A stretch of DNA of 64,000 nucleotides from Rhyzopertha dominica (lineage: Eukaryota > Arthropoda > Insecta > Coleoptera > Bostrichidae). Both the position numbers and the translations under genes were made by a program. Positions 1 through 13,463 of the stretch are shown here, piece by piece (the first letter of the stretch is position 1; the number at the start of each line of letters is the position of its first letter). A model generated the notes under the pieces. It searched no databases and was not told where the DNA came from. It worked only from the letters and a program-made list of their open reading frames with translations. The stretch covers positions 48,381,325-48,445,324 of the forward strand of contig QCXZ01000064.1 of the NCBI GenBank assembly GCA_025024175.1, read 5' to 3'.

Positions 1-2959
1 ATTGGCGTCCAGCCTTTTGCAATCAATGGCATCGCTGATTACGCACAATGTCATCATTTTTGACCTTACAAAAGATGCGTTGTTAATCCTTCATTATTTT
101 CAATATTTAACTAGTAATGTTGCACAGGCTACCCGCACAATAAAATAAAAACAAGTGGGTCTATGGAAGGAGCTACTTCTAATTATTGACTTATGCTACA
201 CTTGAACTCCATTTCACTATAAATCATATATTATTGACATTACGCTCTCGATTCCATGCACGAACCGTAGTCTGTTCGTTTGTCGCCACTTAACTGTGTT
301 AATGACGTTTCTCCAATAACCACTATAAAGGAATGCAAATGAGGGGTCTTCCCTATAGTTAACGTATTTGCTTGTAATATTCGTTTATAATGAATGGATC
401 AATAAGATCAATAAAACGATAGTCACCTTTTTAATTATTTTGTCGGGGTTATTGGGAGTTTTATAAACTTCCTTATTACTTGTTAAAGAGCNTTGACGGC
501 ATGTTANCTGACCCGGTAAATAGGTCCTTAAATGTTTGGTGTTTGTAACGTCGTTATTTAAACCAAAGCGTTATATCAAAGTTTCAACTGTTAGTTATTG
601 ACATTTTATCCCCTTAACGAGCGAATCTATCTAATATGAATTATAAGCTGTGGTTACCACTTATTGGGATCCCCTTTTATACTTGTATAGCACCAAGAAT
701 AGCTATGTTTAATTTAGTAGGGATTGCTTCTAATTACATGAAATCGCGAGTTCTGGTAATCGCATGCAAAGTATTCATAAATTTGATTGAACAGTGATAA
801 TAGATGCCTGACCCTTAGGTTGAACGGACTCTGACGACAAAACCTACACACGACACCAAGGGATATTTAGTGTAACAATAAAAGGACGATGTATTTAAGT
901 ATTAACCAATACAATCTTAACAGAGTCAAACCAAATTAAAATCAAGAAACAAAGCACTCATGCTCGCATATTCACACTTTCCTTACGCTGGGATAGTTAT
1001 GGTCGCTAAAAACAATGGAAGTATCGATATTTTGTATCGTCATTCTTCAATACTTTGCTTGCGAGTATCGGTACCGAACGATACCAGGTCAAAAAATATT
1101 GGTAGGTACACGGAATATCGCAATTTCGATAGTCAATGCATTTTTTAAATCATTAGATGGCAGGTACAAAAAAACATTAGCAATGTTGTCAGATCTGTTT
1201 CTTACGCCGCGCCGCTTCACCCTCTAACTCACTCGCAACATTGTTGACATTTTCCAACTATTTGATGTGTACAAAAAAATAAAACAGACAACCACGTAAA
1301 GCGCAAAGTTGCGGTTTTTACCTAGATACGGAAATCAAAAAGATCGGAGAGTCACGTTCGGGCTTGATCAGCGAGAGGTTGTGACACTGCCAACCAGGTA
1401 TCCCCATTACTTAAAAAAGATGTAAGTACAATAATTCACGTAAGAAACAACTTTAACTTTTATTGTCTTTTAAAATTTTTTATCGTTAATGTAGCTTCAT
1501 CATATTTTTGTGTTCGTAGATAATTTCTACACTTTTGTGACATGCGTAACTTGGTCTTTATTTTTGCATGTCCCTGTTGAGTTGATCTGACCATTTTTGT
1601 TAAAATTATTACTCATTAAATCTAGTGGTTTGTATACGGGCTTTGACTTCACCACTGATACCGTCCAGCTCCAAGTGTTCACTGTCGCTGAGGCCCAGAT
1701 GCGACAATATACTATATTCCCTATTTTTTATTTACTTATAATTTGCATTTATATAAAAAAATATCAGAACAAATTCTAATTTCTATGTCTGTAGTTTAAA
1801 ATTTGTAGCTCTTAGTTTAATTTGCTGTTTGTTAATTTATTTTGTTTATAAATATTCTACTGTTGACATAGTTATTATATAAACTGTCTATCTGACAACA
1901 CTGGGTCCGAAAGTGCAGAAATTATCTGGGTTTTTATATCATTCATAAATTTTCCCAAATTGCATAGTTAAATTTACGAATGCTAACAACACAAGCACTG
2001 TGAATGCATGATGTAATACAGTTTACATTTACATCCTACATAATACTTGTGTTTTGTGTTTTCAGCGTTTAACGCAATGATGGCGCCATGAGCTACTGAT
2101 ACCCTGATAGGTACCACAGTATTTTTAAACAGTATCACGGTATAAAAAGGAACCAGTAAAATCATTCTCCACTTTTCTTGGCGTTAAATTTACACAACTG
2201 AACAGTTACAGCAGTGTACAGGTATACTATTTATTGCTTGCTCTCTGCGTGGTGCTTGCTCGTTATCCTGGCAATGCAAATGCACGTGTTTAGCACAGTG
2301 TAAACAAAAACATATGTATGCCTACTACTGGGGAATCGGGAACGTCATTTTTAACGGAGACTGGGGTTAAATCAAAATCAAAAATAACATACATAATAAT
2401 AAACCAGGAAAACATGCTTGGTAATCAAATCTGTTGGCGTCCTTTGCAAATCTAAACAAAGAAACTGCCATTTTCGATGCCATATAACGTCCAGCAATCA
2501 GTATGGATTAAAATAATCGATGTTGGTATCAGAATCTCGAAATTTTAATAGTTTCGAAGCATCTCAAATCAAATTCACCTTTATAGGTAGTTAAAAATTA
2601 TGATATCAATCGTAGAATAAAAATTTGGGAAATAGTGGAAAAGTACACCAGAAAATAAAGTATCCACAAAAGTAATATCTTTTTTGAGGGTGACAGTCTG
2701 TTAAAAAAAGTCGTGTACTTTGAAGAGCTCAATCAATATTCTAAGAAAATCACTGCTGGATCATAATATAGGATACTTGAATGTTGAAGCTAAGGTACTT
2801 TTTATTCTTTTTTGATTTTGAAAAAAGCATTGAACGCAGCACCATAGTTAGAGGTTCATCAGCTTCATGTTATTCCAGATTTGACAGAGATGTTCTTAAA
2901 CCAGGAGAAGCTCGATTTACCGAACGGTAATATTTTATTATCTAAACGTAGATTTCCAT
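1..2959. other. No gene recognised
   Basis: AT-rich sequence with only short chance frames on both strands (the longest near 60-70 codons, without splice-site or domain support). Single Ns at about 492 and 507 mark draft assembly. I see no repeat structure I can delimit. Confidence 0.6.
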
Positions 2960-3145
2960 TGTAGATGAATTGGTAGAAGGACAGCTATCAAAAGCTCGCC
3001 TAGTTATCCTGATTTAACCCCATTATATCTTTTCTGTGTGGTTTCAAGTGTATATTAATAAAACATACGCAGTCGTCAAGAAAATCGACCAATTTTGAAA
3101 AATTCCGTTTTATATGAAGTTTTTACGAAATCCAATATGTTAACC
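2960..3145 (+). pseudogene. Remnant of a Tc1/mariner-type transposase (C-terminal catalytic region)
   Basis: Read across frames, the plus strand gives a degraded version of the C-terminal catalytic block of a mariner-like transposase: a piece like WIGRR, then SYPDLTPLY where functional members read SPDLTPLD, then FFC-V in place of FFLWG, followed by VYINKTYAV. In this family the Asp of PLD is the third catalytic residue. Here that codon is TAT (Tyr), so the site is dead. Frameshifts lie on both sides. The region just upstream (2820-2960) may hold more of the same protein but is too decayed to align by eye. No terminal repeats were found. The assignment is by motif recognition only. Confidence 0.45.
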
Positions 3146-5172
3146 CCCATCGGTTTGCTGTTCCTTTGACGGTAATAATTAGAAACTCCGTTTCGCTTCA
3201 CTTGATGAAATATAGTCAATGACTTTATAATCAAAATGACGTACATGATAAATAAGCTTAAAAAGAAACTTTTGTTTACCTAATTCATAAGTAGTCTGAA
3301 TATGGAGAAATATTCAGAATTGTGGTTGAACTTGTGCATATCTCGGAATAGCATTTCAGTTTTTCTCTGATGTTTACTTAAAGCCTGCACATGCTTCTTA
3401 TGTACACCTCATACGTTTTAAAGAGTTAAAAAGCAATTATATCTATTCATAGCACTATTAAAACGATAATTAACAAGTCTGGTTTGATCATAAACTTGAG
3501 AGTAGCTAATTGAGCAATCATTACAATACGTTCAATACTGCGTTACTGCCCATACATTCGAAGAAGCTCTGATAATGTAAACTGTAAAACACACACATCA
3601 AGCTTGTCTAAAAGGCTGTAATTAGGTGACATGTTGAAAAGGTAGCTCAGTTAGTGCATGAAATTCCTTCAAAACACAGTAAAATAACCTTTCTCTTTAG
3701 TACTGTTTTATCTTCTGCCACATACACGAGACACTTTGATTTTTGGAAAGACATGTTTTATACTAATATGTTTAGTTCGTTTTCCTAACAGTGATCAATA
3801 TCTCCAATATAAACCCATAGAACTTAATATCTTACAAACAGCTAGCTACACCTATATCACAATGGGTTTTCATGGATCCATCTGACATGCAAGATGTAAT
3901 CGCTGCGATTGTATAGGTATAGCTGCCCCAGGAAGCACTAAATCAACTAGATTCAAGAGTATTGCACCTGAATGAAAAATTGTTGTGGTGATACTACTTA
4001 GCCAAGAACCTAGAACAAGAAAATCGTTATAACTAACTACAGGCTATAAAAAGTTGACGTTCTAATAGTTTTTTTAGTTTAGTTTTTGTTTTGTTTAACA
4101 TCTATTTATATTTTTACCCACAACCTTAAAGTAACAATAACAATAGACACCCGAACACCTTCTCTAATAATAAGTGAACAATACACATGTACTATTATCT
4201 AGCAAGATAGTTAGTAGTTAAAGCATAAGTTTTAGCAGGCTTAGGATGTATGTGTTTCTTTCTTGCCTAATAAAATAAAAGTGTGATGCCAATTGCTATC
4301 ACGATTGGTCGAATCATTATTTATCTGCAGTTTAGGTTAAGAGCCACGAACAATATACAGAAAGTTTTCGTTTTATCGCCGACCTAAACCCTGGTATTGA
4401 TAATACAACGGTTGCATATGCGCTACATAATGTTGAATACGGTACACCCCTAAATACATACATTGTAATTTCAGAATAATTACGAAACAATAGGCTTATT
4501 ATCTAGGAACACACTTCGTGTTTATACACTTATAAATCATGTATTATAAATTACATATTACTGAACAAATTAAAAAAAAATTAATTGCTCTTCGTTTTAA
4601 AAGTACTTGTTGAAGATGTTTTTAGTACTTATAAAAAAATTACATACTGGCAGTAGTAGTTTATATAACTTCGCCGATACATTGTAGCGTAACCTGCTAC
4701 TTATAAAGCAATACCGGTCAATGGTCATAACATTTGTCAATAATATTTGTTATATTTTTGGATTAAAAGAGATTCGCCTTTGGTCTTACATAAATCTAAA
4801 CAACTATGCAAACTCGGAGTTTAGGTAACAGTTACAGGTCATTAAAATTCACAGCCCGGCGGTTTTCCAAACATGTGCTTAAAATCTGGATTCAGCAACA
4901 ACGTGATCGCATTAATTTCGCTATATTGAAGGACCTCCTGAGCTTGACGTCATATGACAGGTATAGCTTAATTCCGGTCTCGAAATGCAAAGCTCAGCTG
5001 AATGTAGGCAAATATGCACGTGTGCTGAATCAATTTAGTTTATTCGATATTAAATTCATTTGTGAACTGCAATACCAGGTATACATATTAATAAGTTGCC
5101 CTATAAATAAAGCCGCTGGATCCCACACCTTGGAGTTACTCAAAATTGGAGTTTAATACTTGCATTAAATAG
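3146..5172. other. No gene recognised
   Basis: No supported gene. A 116-codon plus-strand frame at 4806-5156 has no recognisable domain, signal or splice context and is within the range of chance for this length of sequence. Confidence 0.55.
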
Positions 5173-5174
5173 TA

Positions 5175-5879
5175 CAGGGTGTCTATAAATGATTCATGCA
5201 ACGCGGGCGGCGTTAATTTCTAGATTCTTCGTGCCGCTTTTTTATAACTGCTGCCAAGCTACAATATGCACGGCGATCACTGAACATCCATCAGCACAAT
5301 AGTACTGAAGGTTGTACAAAATTGATGGCTTTATAAAGATTTCCAACAATTTACGGTTCTATTCTTTTTTCAAAGATAAGAAATAACAATAATTAATGGT
5401 ATCGAAGGCTTGTAGTAACCTCTACAGTCTACACCCTTGTACTGTGGAAGCTTTAAGTAGTGCAGCTAACCTTACTACCACCTAGTTGGTGAATTTTACC
5501 ATCGCGACAGGCTAAAAACATCTTTCAGTCCATCATAGTACTATTATTTAACAGGCTTACTGTGTTACTGTAACCACAACCTCACAAATACGATGCACAA
5601 CCTAAAAGTTATAAGAAACCGTGTCACCCCACAGCTCCGGTATGTGAGCTTTCTGTAATCTTAAAGTTGATTATTGAACAAAACACTACAGAATATGTTA
5701 AAAATACAAACACCTGTGCGTTTTCTCATATTAAAATATATAAAATATTTCAGCAAACGACAGATGACAAGTGCATATCAAAGAAATTGTTGTGTTTACC
5801 TACCTGAGAGGCGGCAAACTGATTTAATCGATAATTTCCGAAAGCGCCCTGGATGCATGAATTATTTATAGAAACCCTG
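5175..5879. mobile_element. MITE with CAGGGTG ends and TA target duplication
   Basis: The sequence is bounded by imperfect inverted repeats of about 35 bp, starting CAGGGTGTCTATAAATGATT on the left and, reverse-complemented, CAGGGTTTCTATAAATAATT on the right, and is flanked by TA on both sides (5173-5174 and 5880-5881). The TA duplication and CAGGG start are typical of Tc1/mariner-mobilised elements. At 705 bp with no transposase-like frame it is non-autonomous. The 65-codon frame at 5674-5871 runs into the right TIR and looks like a chance frame. The CAGGGTG start is shared with the elements at 14173 and 49282, although the sequences diverge after it. Confidence 0.8.
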
Positions 5880-5948
5880 TACTTAAATCACGCGTAGTGA
5901 TGTGAGTTGTACTGTAACATGTCTACAAAAAGAGTGAGACTATGTATA

Positions 5949-7035
5949 ACCACAGCATAGGGAAACCAGCAGGCGCACTTCGACCAAAAGTGCGCTCGAA
6001 GCATCCTAAGTTATGTTTCTGCCATATTCTCCGGATGCAGAGCGTCAATATCGTTCCTGCAGCGGTCGGGGAATTAAATTAAACATTATGTAAACGTACT
6101 GTTTTTGACCATTTTATTATTTTTATACAACAATTTTTTAAATCCGGATCTGGTCAGGCAATTGGGGATTATAACTTTTTTTTTTTAATTACGTAAAATG
6201 AATCTTGGAGTGCATATATATCTGAATATATATCTGAAATTCGAATCTTAGGAGTCACCGCCAACTTGTGACGTCTAGTGTCATGTAAACATTACCTAGG
6301 AGCGTGCTGTTTAATGGTGTAGCATCATTCTTGTATTGGAAAAGCTTTTGTGTGGTGTTTATTGAAAGGGCGGTGTAAGAGGCCGCACCAAAAAGTGATT
6401 TGTGAGTTTTATAAGCACCTATTATATATGGAAGACAAAACAAGTGTTGTTTTGTACATGGTTATAAAAGTATTTCAGTCAGTACAGTTAACAAAATTTT
6501 TGTAACTGTTCCTCGAGATTATCAACGTATGAAAAAGTTGTTTAAGGCCCCTAGACGCCGTAATCGCAAAGTTTGTTTTTCTGTTGTGAAGATCATCTTA
6601 ATTCTTACTGAAGTTTTATTATTCTTTTTGGGGTTACAAGTGTTAACCATTCAGTTTCCATTTTGTTATAGCTTGAAGAGGATATGAAAAATTATATGCG
6701 TTTTAAGTTGATAGAGGGAAATGTTATAATAAAGAACGACGTTGTTCCCCATATATTCGACTGTTAGCCAGACCGGAAAGGAGCTCCAAGAGCCCCGAAA
6801 ATATATGGCAGTTTATATTTATTCTGACCTCTAAAATAAATGTCAAGTTTAGGTGCTACCTATTAATATGCAATTTAATAAAATATAAATACATGGCAAA
6901 TACCCAATTGGCACGCGAGCATTATGACATCGGGTATCTATCCCCACTACAACCTCACCGTATATGGCGAAACATCACTTGCTAAGTCAAAGTGCCGCCG
7001 CTTGAGTTAGTCTGCTGGTTTCCCTATGCTGTGGT
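5949..7035. mobile_element. TIR element B, hosting repeat A
   Basis: A perfect 24-bp inverted repeat bounds this 1,087-bp block: 5949-5972, beginning ACCACAGCATAGGG, and its reverse complement at 7012-7035. Weaker symmetry extends inward to about 45 bp. The flanks read ATA on both sides (5946-5948 and 7036-7038), a possible 3-bp target duplication; that is short enough to be chance. No transposase is encoded. Most of the interior (6159-6910) is repeat A, which also occurs alone at 12156-13463 without these TIRs, so A probably inserted into B. Superfamily is uncertain; a 3-bp duplication would fit PIF/Harbinger. Confidence 0.7.
6159..6910 (+). repeat. Dispersed repeat A, copy 1 (internally deleted)
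   Basis: This matches 12156-13463 in reverse complement over nearly its whole length, with many scattered substitutions. Its ends read CAATTGGGGATTATAAC on the left and AAATACCCAATTG on the right, an 8-9 bp terminal inversion. Compared with copy 2 it lacks about 470 bp, with CTAA at both breakpoints of the longer copy. The 62-codon minus frame at 6255-6443 corresponds to nothing conserved in copy 2, so A is treated as non-coding. Confidence 0.8.
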
Positions 7036-9033
7036 ATAACCTTACCACATAAATACATGAGCCGCTTCTTTGCAATAACAGGTAATAGTAACAAGGTAAC
7101 TAAGCAATATAAAGTATGCCATCAATTTGTCATGCTACGCAGATTAAAAAAAAATAAACGTGTAAAAACAATAATTTTTAAAGTCAGGCTCTATATGGAC
7201 GCATGCCTAAAGCTAAATATGACCCTTAAAATTTCTCGTTCTCGTTTAGTTTAGTTTTTGGTCTCTGTAACATTACCTAAGTTGAAGACGTACCTTATAG
7301 TGAGAGCGTAGTTGTTTTGTTTCGATTACATAGAAACGACCCACGTATTTATGTGGTTATACATAGTCTTATCTTTAGGTATCTTATCTTTTCGTTGTAG
7401 CGTTAAAAGAGTGGTCCATTAACAACGAAAGGTCGACCTTAATAAATATTAGGATTAGTGAACACCATACTTTTTTCTTGTGTTAACAACCACAACGAAA
7501 AGTAACAACCAATATTTAAATGTTTGTTCTACCTGATCTACATCATCGTACCTTATTATAATAGCGATGCTGACACTTACTTATTATCTTGGTAGTAATT
7601 CATTTGGATCATGCATGTCTAGTTTTGTCCTTGTTGGTACTCTTCAGACAGAATGCCGAATAAAACAACCACAGCAGACACTATTGCCTATATCTCGGCG
7701 GGGAAAGCATGTTGAGAGCATCAGCGCTTAGATTGAATTTTCATTTATTTTGCACAAATCGCCTATAAGTCATCTAGCGAAGTGTTACGGCCGGTAAGTA
7801 CACGAGAAGCCCAGCGAAAAAATAGTTCAGTGGTAAAATTACTTTGAACGATAAATCTTTGTCATATACACTTTATGTAACTGCCTGATCTACTACGTAC
7901 TTAAAATACACGTGTCCACGTCAAATTTACGAGTGTATCAAGGATACAGCTACCCGGGACTTTTACTCGGTAGAATGCATAATGCGTAAAATTTTAGCAA
8001 ACTTTCACTCTTTACTCTTGATCCTTCGAAATCACTCTTACGTACCAGAACAGACAGCTTCACTCCCACGATTCGCCGTCCTCAATCCGAAAAGACGAGC
8101 TTGCAAGCTTTTATTAAGCTATCGTTATTTACTGCTTTTCGACGTTCCATTGTTTACGGTGTAATATTTTTTAGACGGCCCTCTTTTATGCGCGGTCGCC
8201 ATTCAGAATTTGACAAGAATTCAATTCTCGCTTCCGTGCTCGCAAATTCAGCTTCTGTATTCTGAATCCGATAGCATTTAACAAAGTTTGAAAATTCAAT
8301 ACGTGTACTTTACTCGCCACCACCGTCAAAAAATGGTAATAAACATCCGACATTTGCAGGTAAATGGGAATACAGGTTTTTAAATAATTTATTTTACACA
8401 TGAAACCTAGAGATACTAGGTGAGGAGGATGGATTTATTTTAAAATCTAAACCTAAACGTTGCTAAAAAATGTAGTGATTCTGTCAGAAAAAGGAGTGTG
8501 TACATGCTGAGCAAATAAGCTCAAGGGTTTTACAGCTTGAGATAAACATACTGGAACAACAACTTCAAATGTCAGCTATATTCGACTGGAAGGGCGTCAA
8601 CTCCGTCGCAGTCAGATTAGGGAAAATTGAGTAGAGTACGGAACATAACTCAAATTATTATGTGAGATACCTTAGAATTTTCACGATAAAAATATGGTCC
8701 CCATGCACAAAGGTGTGGTGACGTACAGCGACGCGAAAAAGGCATTTAAAGCCTACAATGGTTGCACCCTACTTCTGACCCTACCTGTTTTCCGTTTTTC
8801 TTATGCTAGCAGCTGAATATGTTTTGGTAAACGTTGTTTAGTGAACAGCTATAAAAATAAAGTTATTAGTACCGGTGTGACATTCCGAAGAGAGTATTGT
8901 TTAGTTTGGTTACAGGTTATACTGTAACTGTCCATAATGATTTGCAATTTGCAATCGATAAATTTCAGAGGTACTGAAACAAAATAGGCGTAGAAGTACA
9001 TAATATAAAACCACTATTTACTGGCTTCAACAG
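7036..9033. other. No gene recognised
   Basis: Short unsupported frames only (for example 7057-7254, 7982-8164 and 8186-8401). No terminal repeats or domain signals could be delimited. Confidence 0.55.
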
Positions 9034-10515
9034 CTGCGTTAAGTTGGACCAACCCAATATAATCTTTAATGTTTTCAAAACACCATGAATTAGTGCTGAT
9101 TTGTGCTGATAATTTTACAATTTGTTCAGGTGTCCATAATTAGTGACTAGAGGTTGAATAGGGATTGGTCTAACTTCATGCTGAGCAACAAGTGTTAGAG
9201 AATTAAAATTTTATTGTCAGTAATTAGTGCTCATTTGTGCTGATAATTTTATAATATGTGCTGATGTCCATAGATAGTTATTAGTGGTTGAATAGGGGTT
9301 AAGAAACTTCATGCAATGCAACCCGCGTTAGAAAAATTAAATTTTATGTTGTCAGTAATTGGTGCTCATTTGTGCTGATAATTTTACAATTTGTTCAGGT
9401 GTCCATAATTAGTTACTAGCGGTTGAATCGGGGTCGGTCCAACTTTACGCTGCCCAACCAACGTTAGTAAATTAAAAATTTTTACTGTCGGAAATTAATG
9501 CTCATTTATGCTGATAATTTTAGAATTTGTGATGGTGTCTATAATTAGTTATTGACAGTTGAATAGGGATTGGTCAAACTTCATGCTGCTCTCAGTAGTT
9601 GGTGCTCAATTGGTGCAATTCTGTGCTGATAGTGTCGTATGTTTAGTATCAACTTATAATATCTACTTTGCTATTATAACTACTTACAACGCAAATGGAT
9701 AACGGAAATACGTCCAAGAAGAAAACGAAGGATACATGGGAGTAACAAATGACAATAGTTTTTTAAACAATTTTTTAATAGTGATATAATATGTTGCAGC
9801 GGATAGTGAACATTCTGCACCAATTCTTTCTTTTAACTTGCATGTTGACAAAAATTCCAAAAGAGAATTACACAACCAATAATTATATTTACACCCACCA
9901 GTATAAATTCTAAAATTTTCAGAGTAAATAAGCAATAATTTCGGACAGCACAAAATTAATTTACTGACAGCGGTCACGCAGCGTTGCACTAATCCCTATT
10001 AAATTGCTAATAATTAACTATGTGTAACAGCACAGATTCTAAAATTACCAGCACAAATGAGCACTAACTATTGCTAGCATAAAATTATCTAACACGGTTG
10101 TACAGCGTAAAACTGGAACTGCTAACAATTAGTTATGGACACCACCACAAATTGTAAAATTATCAGCACAAATGGGCACTAATTACTGACAACATAAAAT
10201 TTTAATTTTCTAACATGGGTTTGGGCAGCGTAAAGTTTAATCAACCGCTAGTACCTAACTAATTATTGACACCAGCACAAATTGTAAAATTATCAGCACA
10301 AATGGGCACCAATTGAGCAGTAATTACTGACAAGAAAAAACTTAAATTTTCTAACACGGGTTGCACTGCGTGAAGTTGGGCCAACCCCTATTCAACCGCT
10401 AATAACTAGTTATGGACACCAGCATAAATTGTAAAATTATTAGCTCAAATTAGCACTAATTATTGGTGTCTTGAAAACTTTAAAAATTTGTTGGTTTGGT
10501 CCAACTTCACGCACC
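9034..10515. mobile_element. Foldback-like element: inverted arms made of ~135-bp units
   Basis: The left arm (about 9034-9640) carries four to five head-to-tail units with recurring blocks TGTGCTGATAATTTTA, GTGTCCATAATTAGT and GGTTGAATAGGG; block starts at about 9102, 9236, 9371 and 9507 give a period near 135 bp. The right arm (about 9990-10515) carries the same blocks in reverse complement. The outermost ends match as inverted repeats: TGCGTTAAGTTGGACC on the left against GTGCGTGAAGTTGGACC on the right strand. The centre (9640-9990) is unrelated and holds a 101-codon minus frame with no recognisable domain. Long inverted arms of tandem units are the hallmark of foldback/Galileo-type elements. 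I could not find a target duplication, so the edges are approximate. Confidence 0.7.
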
Positions 10516-12155
10516 TTAAACATACCTGTGAAACGACAAAGAAGGAAACATCGTCAGGCGAAACATAATTAGTCTACTAGTATATGATCGAGCTATTTGA
10601 AAATTCGTTAACGTGTGAAGACGAAGTTTGGGTTATAAGTTCAGCAAAGGAAAGCAAAATCACGCCAAACTTCAACCTGGTTTGATACTCATATACTCGT
10701 GAGGAACGCGGAAACTGGACAAGTTAACTAAGAAATACGATATACTGACTGGCATGAAGATAAGAACTCTTACTATTACTTGTTTATTTAAACAAAATTT
10801 GGTACACTTGTTTGTTTTTATCCAGAACTACGATAACAATCCAGTAATCACATTATGTTTGTAAGAAGTGGTACTTGTTACTGCCTGCCTAGGCAGCTCT
10901 ATTAGGAAACGAATCTTTGAGAATTTAACCAGTATATGTTAAATATACTATCCATACAATACAGAGTTGAAATTTAATCTTTAATAAGGTGACATTACGT
11001 CGTAGAAAATAAAATGAAGTACAATTGTAGAGTAACCAGGGTGTTTGCCTTTTTGTTTAATAGATTAATAATTACTTGCGTTTTTTTCAAAGCTTTTGCT
11101 CTCTAAATAACTGCAAGCATTTAATTGGAAAACAGAGATGGTAATGTATTATTAAGCGCTGTTGTTTAATTAACTATAGGCAACTCAACACCTACACGGT
11201 CATTTAGTTAATGGCGCGAATCCCTGAAATTATGTGAAATACAAACATACTGTCAATATAAATTTATTCAGCGATCCCAAACACCTCCGATTCCAGTTGC
11301 ATAAATCTGGTTTATTGGTTTGTGTTTTTAGAGTGTGTGATTTAATTGGAGTAAATGTCATGTGCTAAAAGCAAACATCTATTTTTGGTTAAGCTCAAAC
11401 TAATTACAAATGTTTTTCTGCGAATTATATAAGCAGGCTGAAGGACAGTATGTAAACTATACGTATAAATACACACACCGCATTTCGAAGGTAACTTCCG
11501 AAATAGAGCAGCCATCACCATAGAGTTAAAAAAATACTTGTAGTACAGATAATTCATCAACTGACCAATTATATTAAAGATCATACATGCTATAACCGTT
11601 ATAGTTTTACTACTTATTTTTATTTTACAGAGTCAAGGTATCTCTGTACGTTACATAATGTTAATATTCTGCAGTGTTGCGTTTACAGGTTTCATTTTTA
11701 CCATAAAGGTATAGTCACCTTGCTAATACATGTAATGTATAAATACAGACTTTAGGGTTATATAGCAGTAGTGATTAGGGTTCGTAAAGACGATCAAATA
11801 TCGACATTTCCTTGCCAACATTGATACTGAACGATACCATCCCATACTTACATAGAGCATCGCCATTTTTATACTCAAAGCATTATTTTCTCTCGTTGGC
11901 ATTAACTGACACGCACCAGAATATCACGGTGTTACCAGATCTAATCTTTTATCAGAAGATCTGCTTACCTTATTAGACTTACGTACACCGTTCTGTTTTC
12001 ATTTCGAAATCTTCTGTTTGATAAAATTCAGCGGCAGCCAGCAACAAGCAACAAATTAGAGTAATCGACCGCTTTTTATATTAATCGGTTGTTCTTAAGT
12101 TTCTAGGTAAATTATACTGCACAATGTATATTATGTACAAATTTTATTATGTCTT
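10516..12155. other. No gene recognised
   Basis: AT-rich sequence without supported genes. The 80-codon minus frame at 11342-11584 has no recognisable features. Confidence 0.55.
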
Positions 12156-13463
12156 TAATTGGGTATTTGCCATGTATTTATATTTTATTAAATTGCATAT
12201 TAATAAGGTAGCATCTAATCCACAAAACAGCTGTGACAGCTTATAAATTCGAAAAAATGGATCGTAAGGTGTATTTTTAATATAAAAAATGCGAATATTT
12301 AAAGGGACCGCCAAAACGCGAATATATTGGCCGTGACGTCAGGTGTCTTGTAAATGGCCGCTTGTTTAAATCTGGCGTCAGCGGGTCACGCGTCATCCTC
12401 AGCCCGTCAATTTATCAGTTTGTTGTTTGCGTTCATTTTGTAACAAGCGAATTAAAATATGCCAAGAAAAAGTAAAATACTTATGGGATATGACTTCTGA
12501 AGGCATGTTCATTGTTATGGAATTTGTGTACAGCGACGAGCGGTTCAACGCGGCGGAGATGAGGAACGTAAAAGCAACACAAGTGAGCTTTGTATTAAAT
12601 TAACGTAGCATTGATAATTTGATCACAGTGGGTTATTGGACACATACTATTTGTAAACATAAAAATGTAAGAATCAAAAGTGTACCCTAAACTTGACATT
12701 TATTTTAGAGGTCAGAATAAATATAAATTGCCATTTATTTTCGGGGCTCTTGCGGCTCGTTTCCGGTCTGGCTAACAGTCGAATATATGGAAAACAAACG
12801 TCTTTCTTTATTATAACATTTCCCTCTATCAGCTTAAAACGCATATAATTTTCCGTATCCTCTTTAAGCTATAACAAAATGGAAACTGAATGGTAAACAC
12901 CTATAACCCCAAAAAGAATAATAAAACTTACATTAAGAATTAAGATGATCTTCAAAACAGAAAAACAAACTTTGCGAATTCGGCATATCACGTCTAGGGG
13001 CCTTAAACAACTTTTTCATACGTTGATAATTTCGAGGACGGGTTACAAAAATATTTTGTTAGCTGTACTTACTGAAGTACTTTTATAACCATGTACAAAA
13101 CAACACTTGCTTTGTTTTCCATACATAATTGATACTTGTAAAACTACACAAATCACTTTTTGGTGCGACCTCTTACACCGTTCTTTCAATAAACACCACA
13201 CAAAAGCTTTTCCAATACAAGAATGATGCTACACCATTAAACAGCACGCTCCTAGGTAATGTTTACATGACACTTGGCGTCACGAGTTGAATAACCTTGG
13301 ATAGAAGCGTTTTGGCGGTGACTCCTAAGATTCGAATTGCAGACCTGAAATTCTCTACCTTCAAATATTTTTTTTTGTTTTTTCTTTTAATATGACGTAC
13401 GATATATATGCACTTCAAGATCCATTTTACGTAATTTAAAAAAAAAGTGATAATACTAAATTG
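12156..13463 (-). repeat. Dispersed repeat A, copy 2 (longer, inverted relative to copy 1)
   Basis: Reverse complement of 6159-6910 plus about 470 bp (12219-12690) absent from copy 1. The extra segment begins with an arm GGGACCGCCAAAACGC (near 12303) whose inverted counterpart GTTTTGGCGGTGACTCC lies near 13313. The symmetry continues into a GTGACGYCARGTGTC block on both sides, so this copy has internal inverted arms about 1 kb apart. The extra segment has higher GC and a TGACGTCA-like motif. No transposase frame is visible. It looks like a non-autonomous DNA transposon of unknown superfamily. I found no convincing target duplication. Confidence 0.75.

Noticed and set aside
3640..3690. tRNA A-box-like sequence GGTAGCTCAGTTAGTGC
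   Set aside because: No matching B box (GGTTCGAATCC-like) or cloverleaf in the following 60 bp.
4806..5156. 116-codon plus-strand frame
   Set aside because: No domain, no codon or splice support; length is within chance for 64 kb in six frames.
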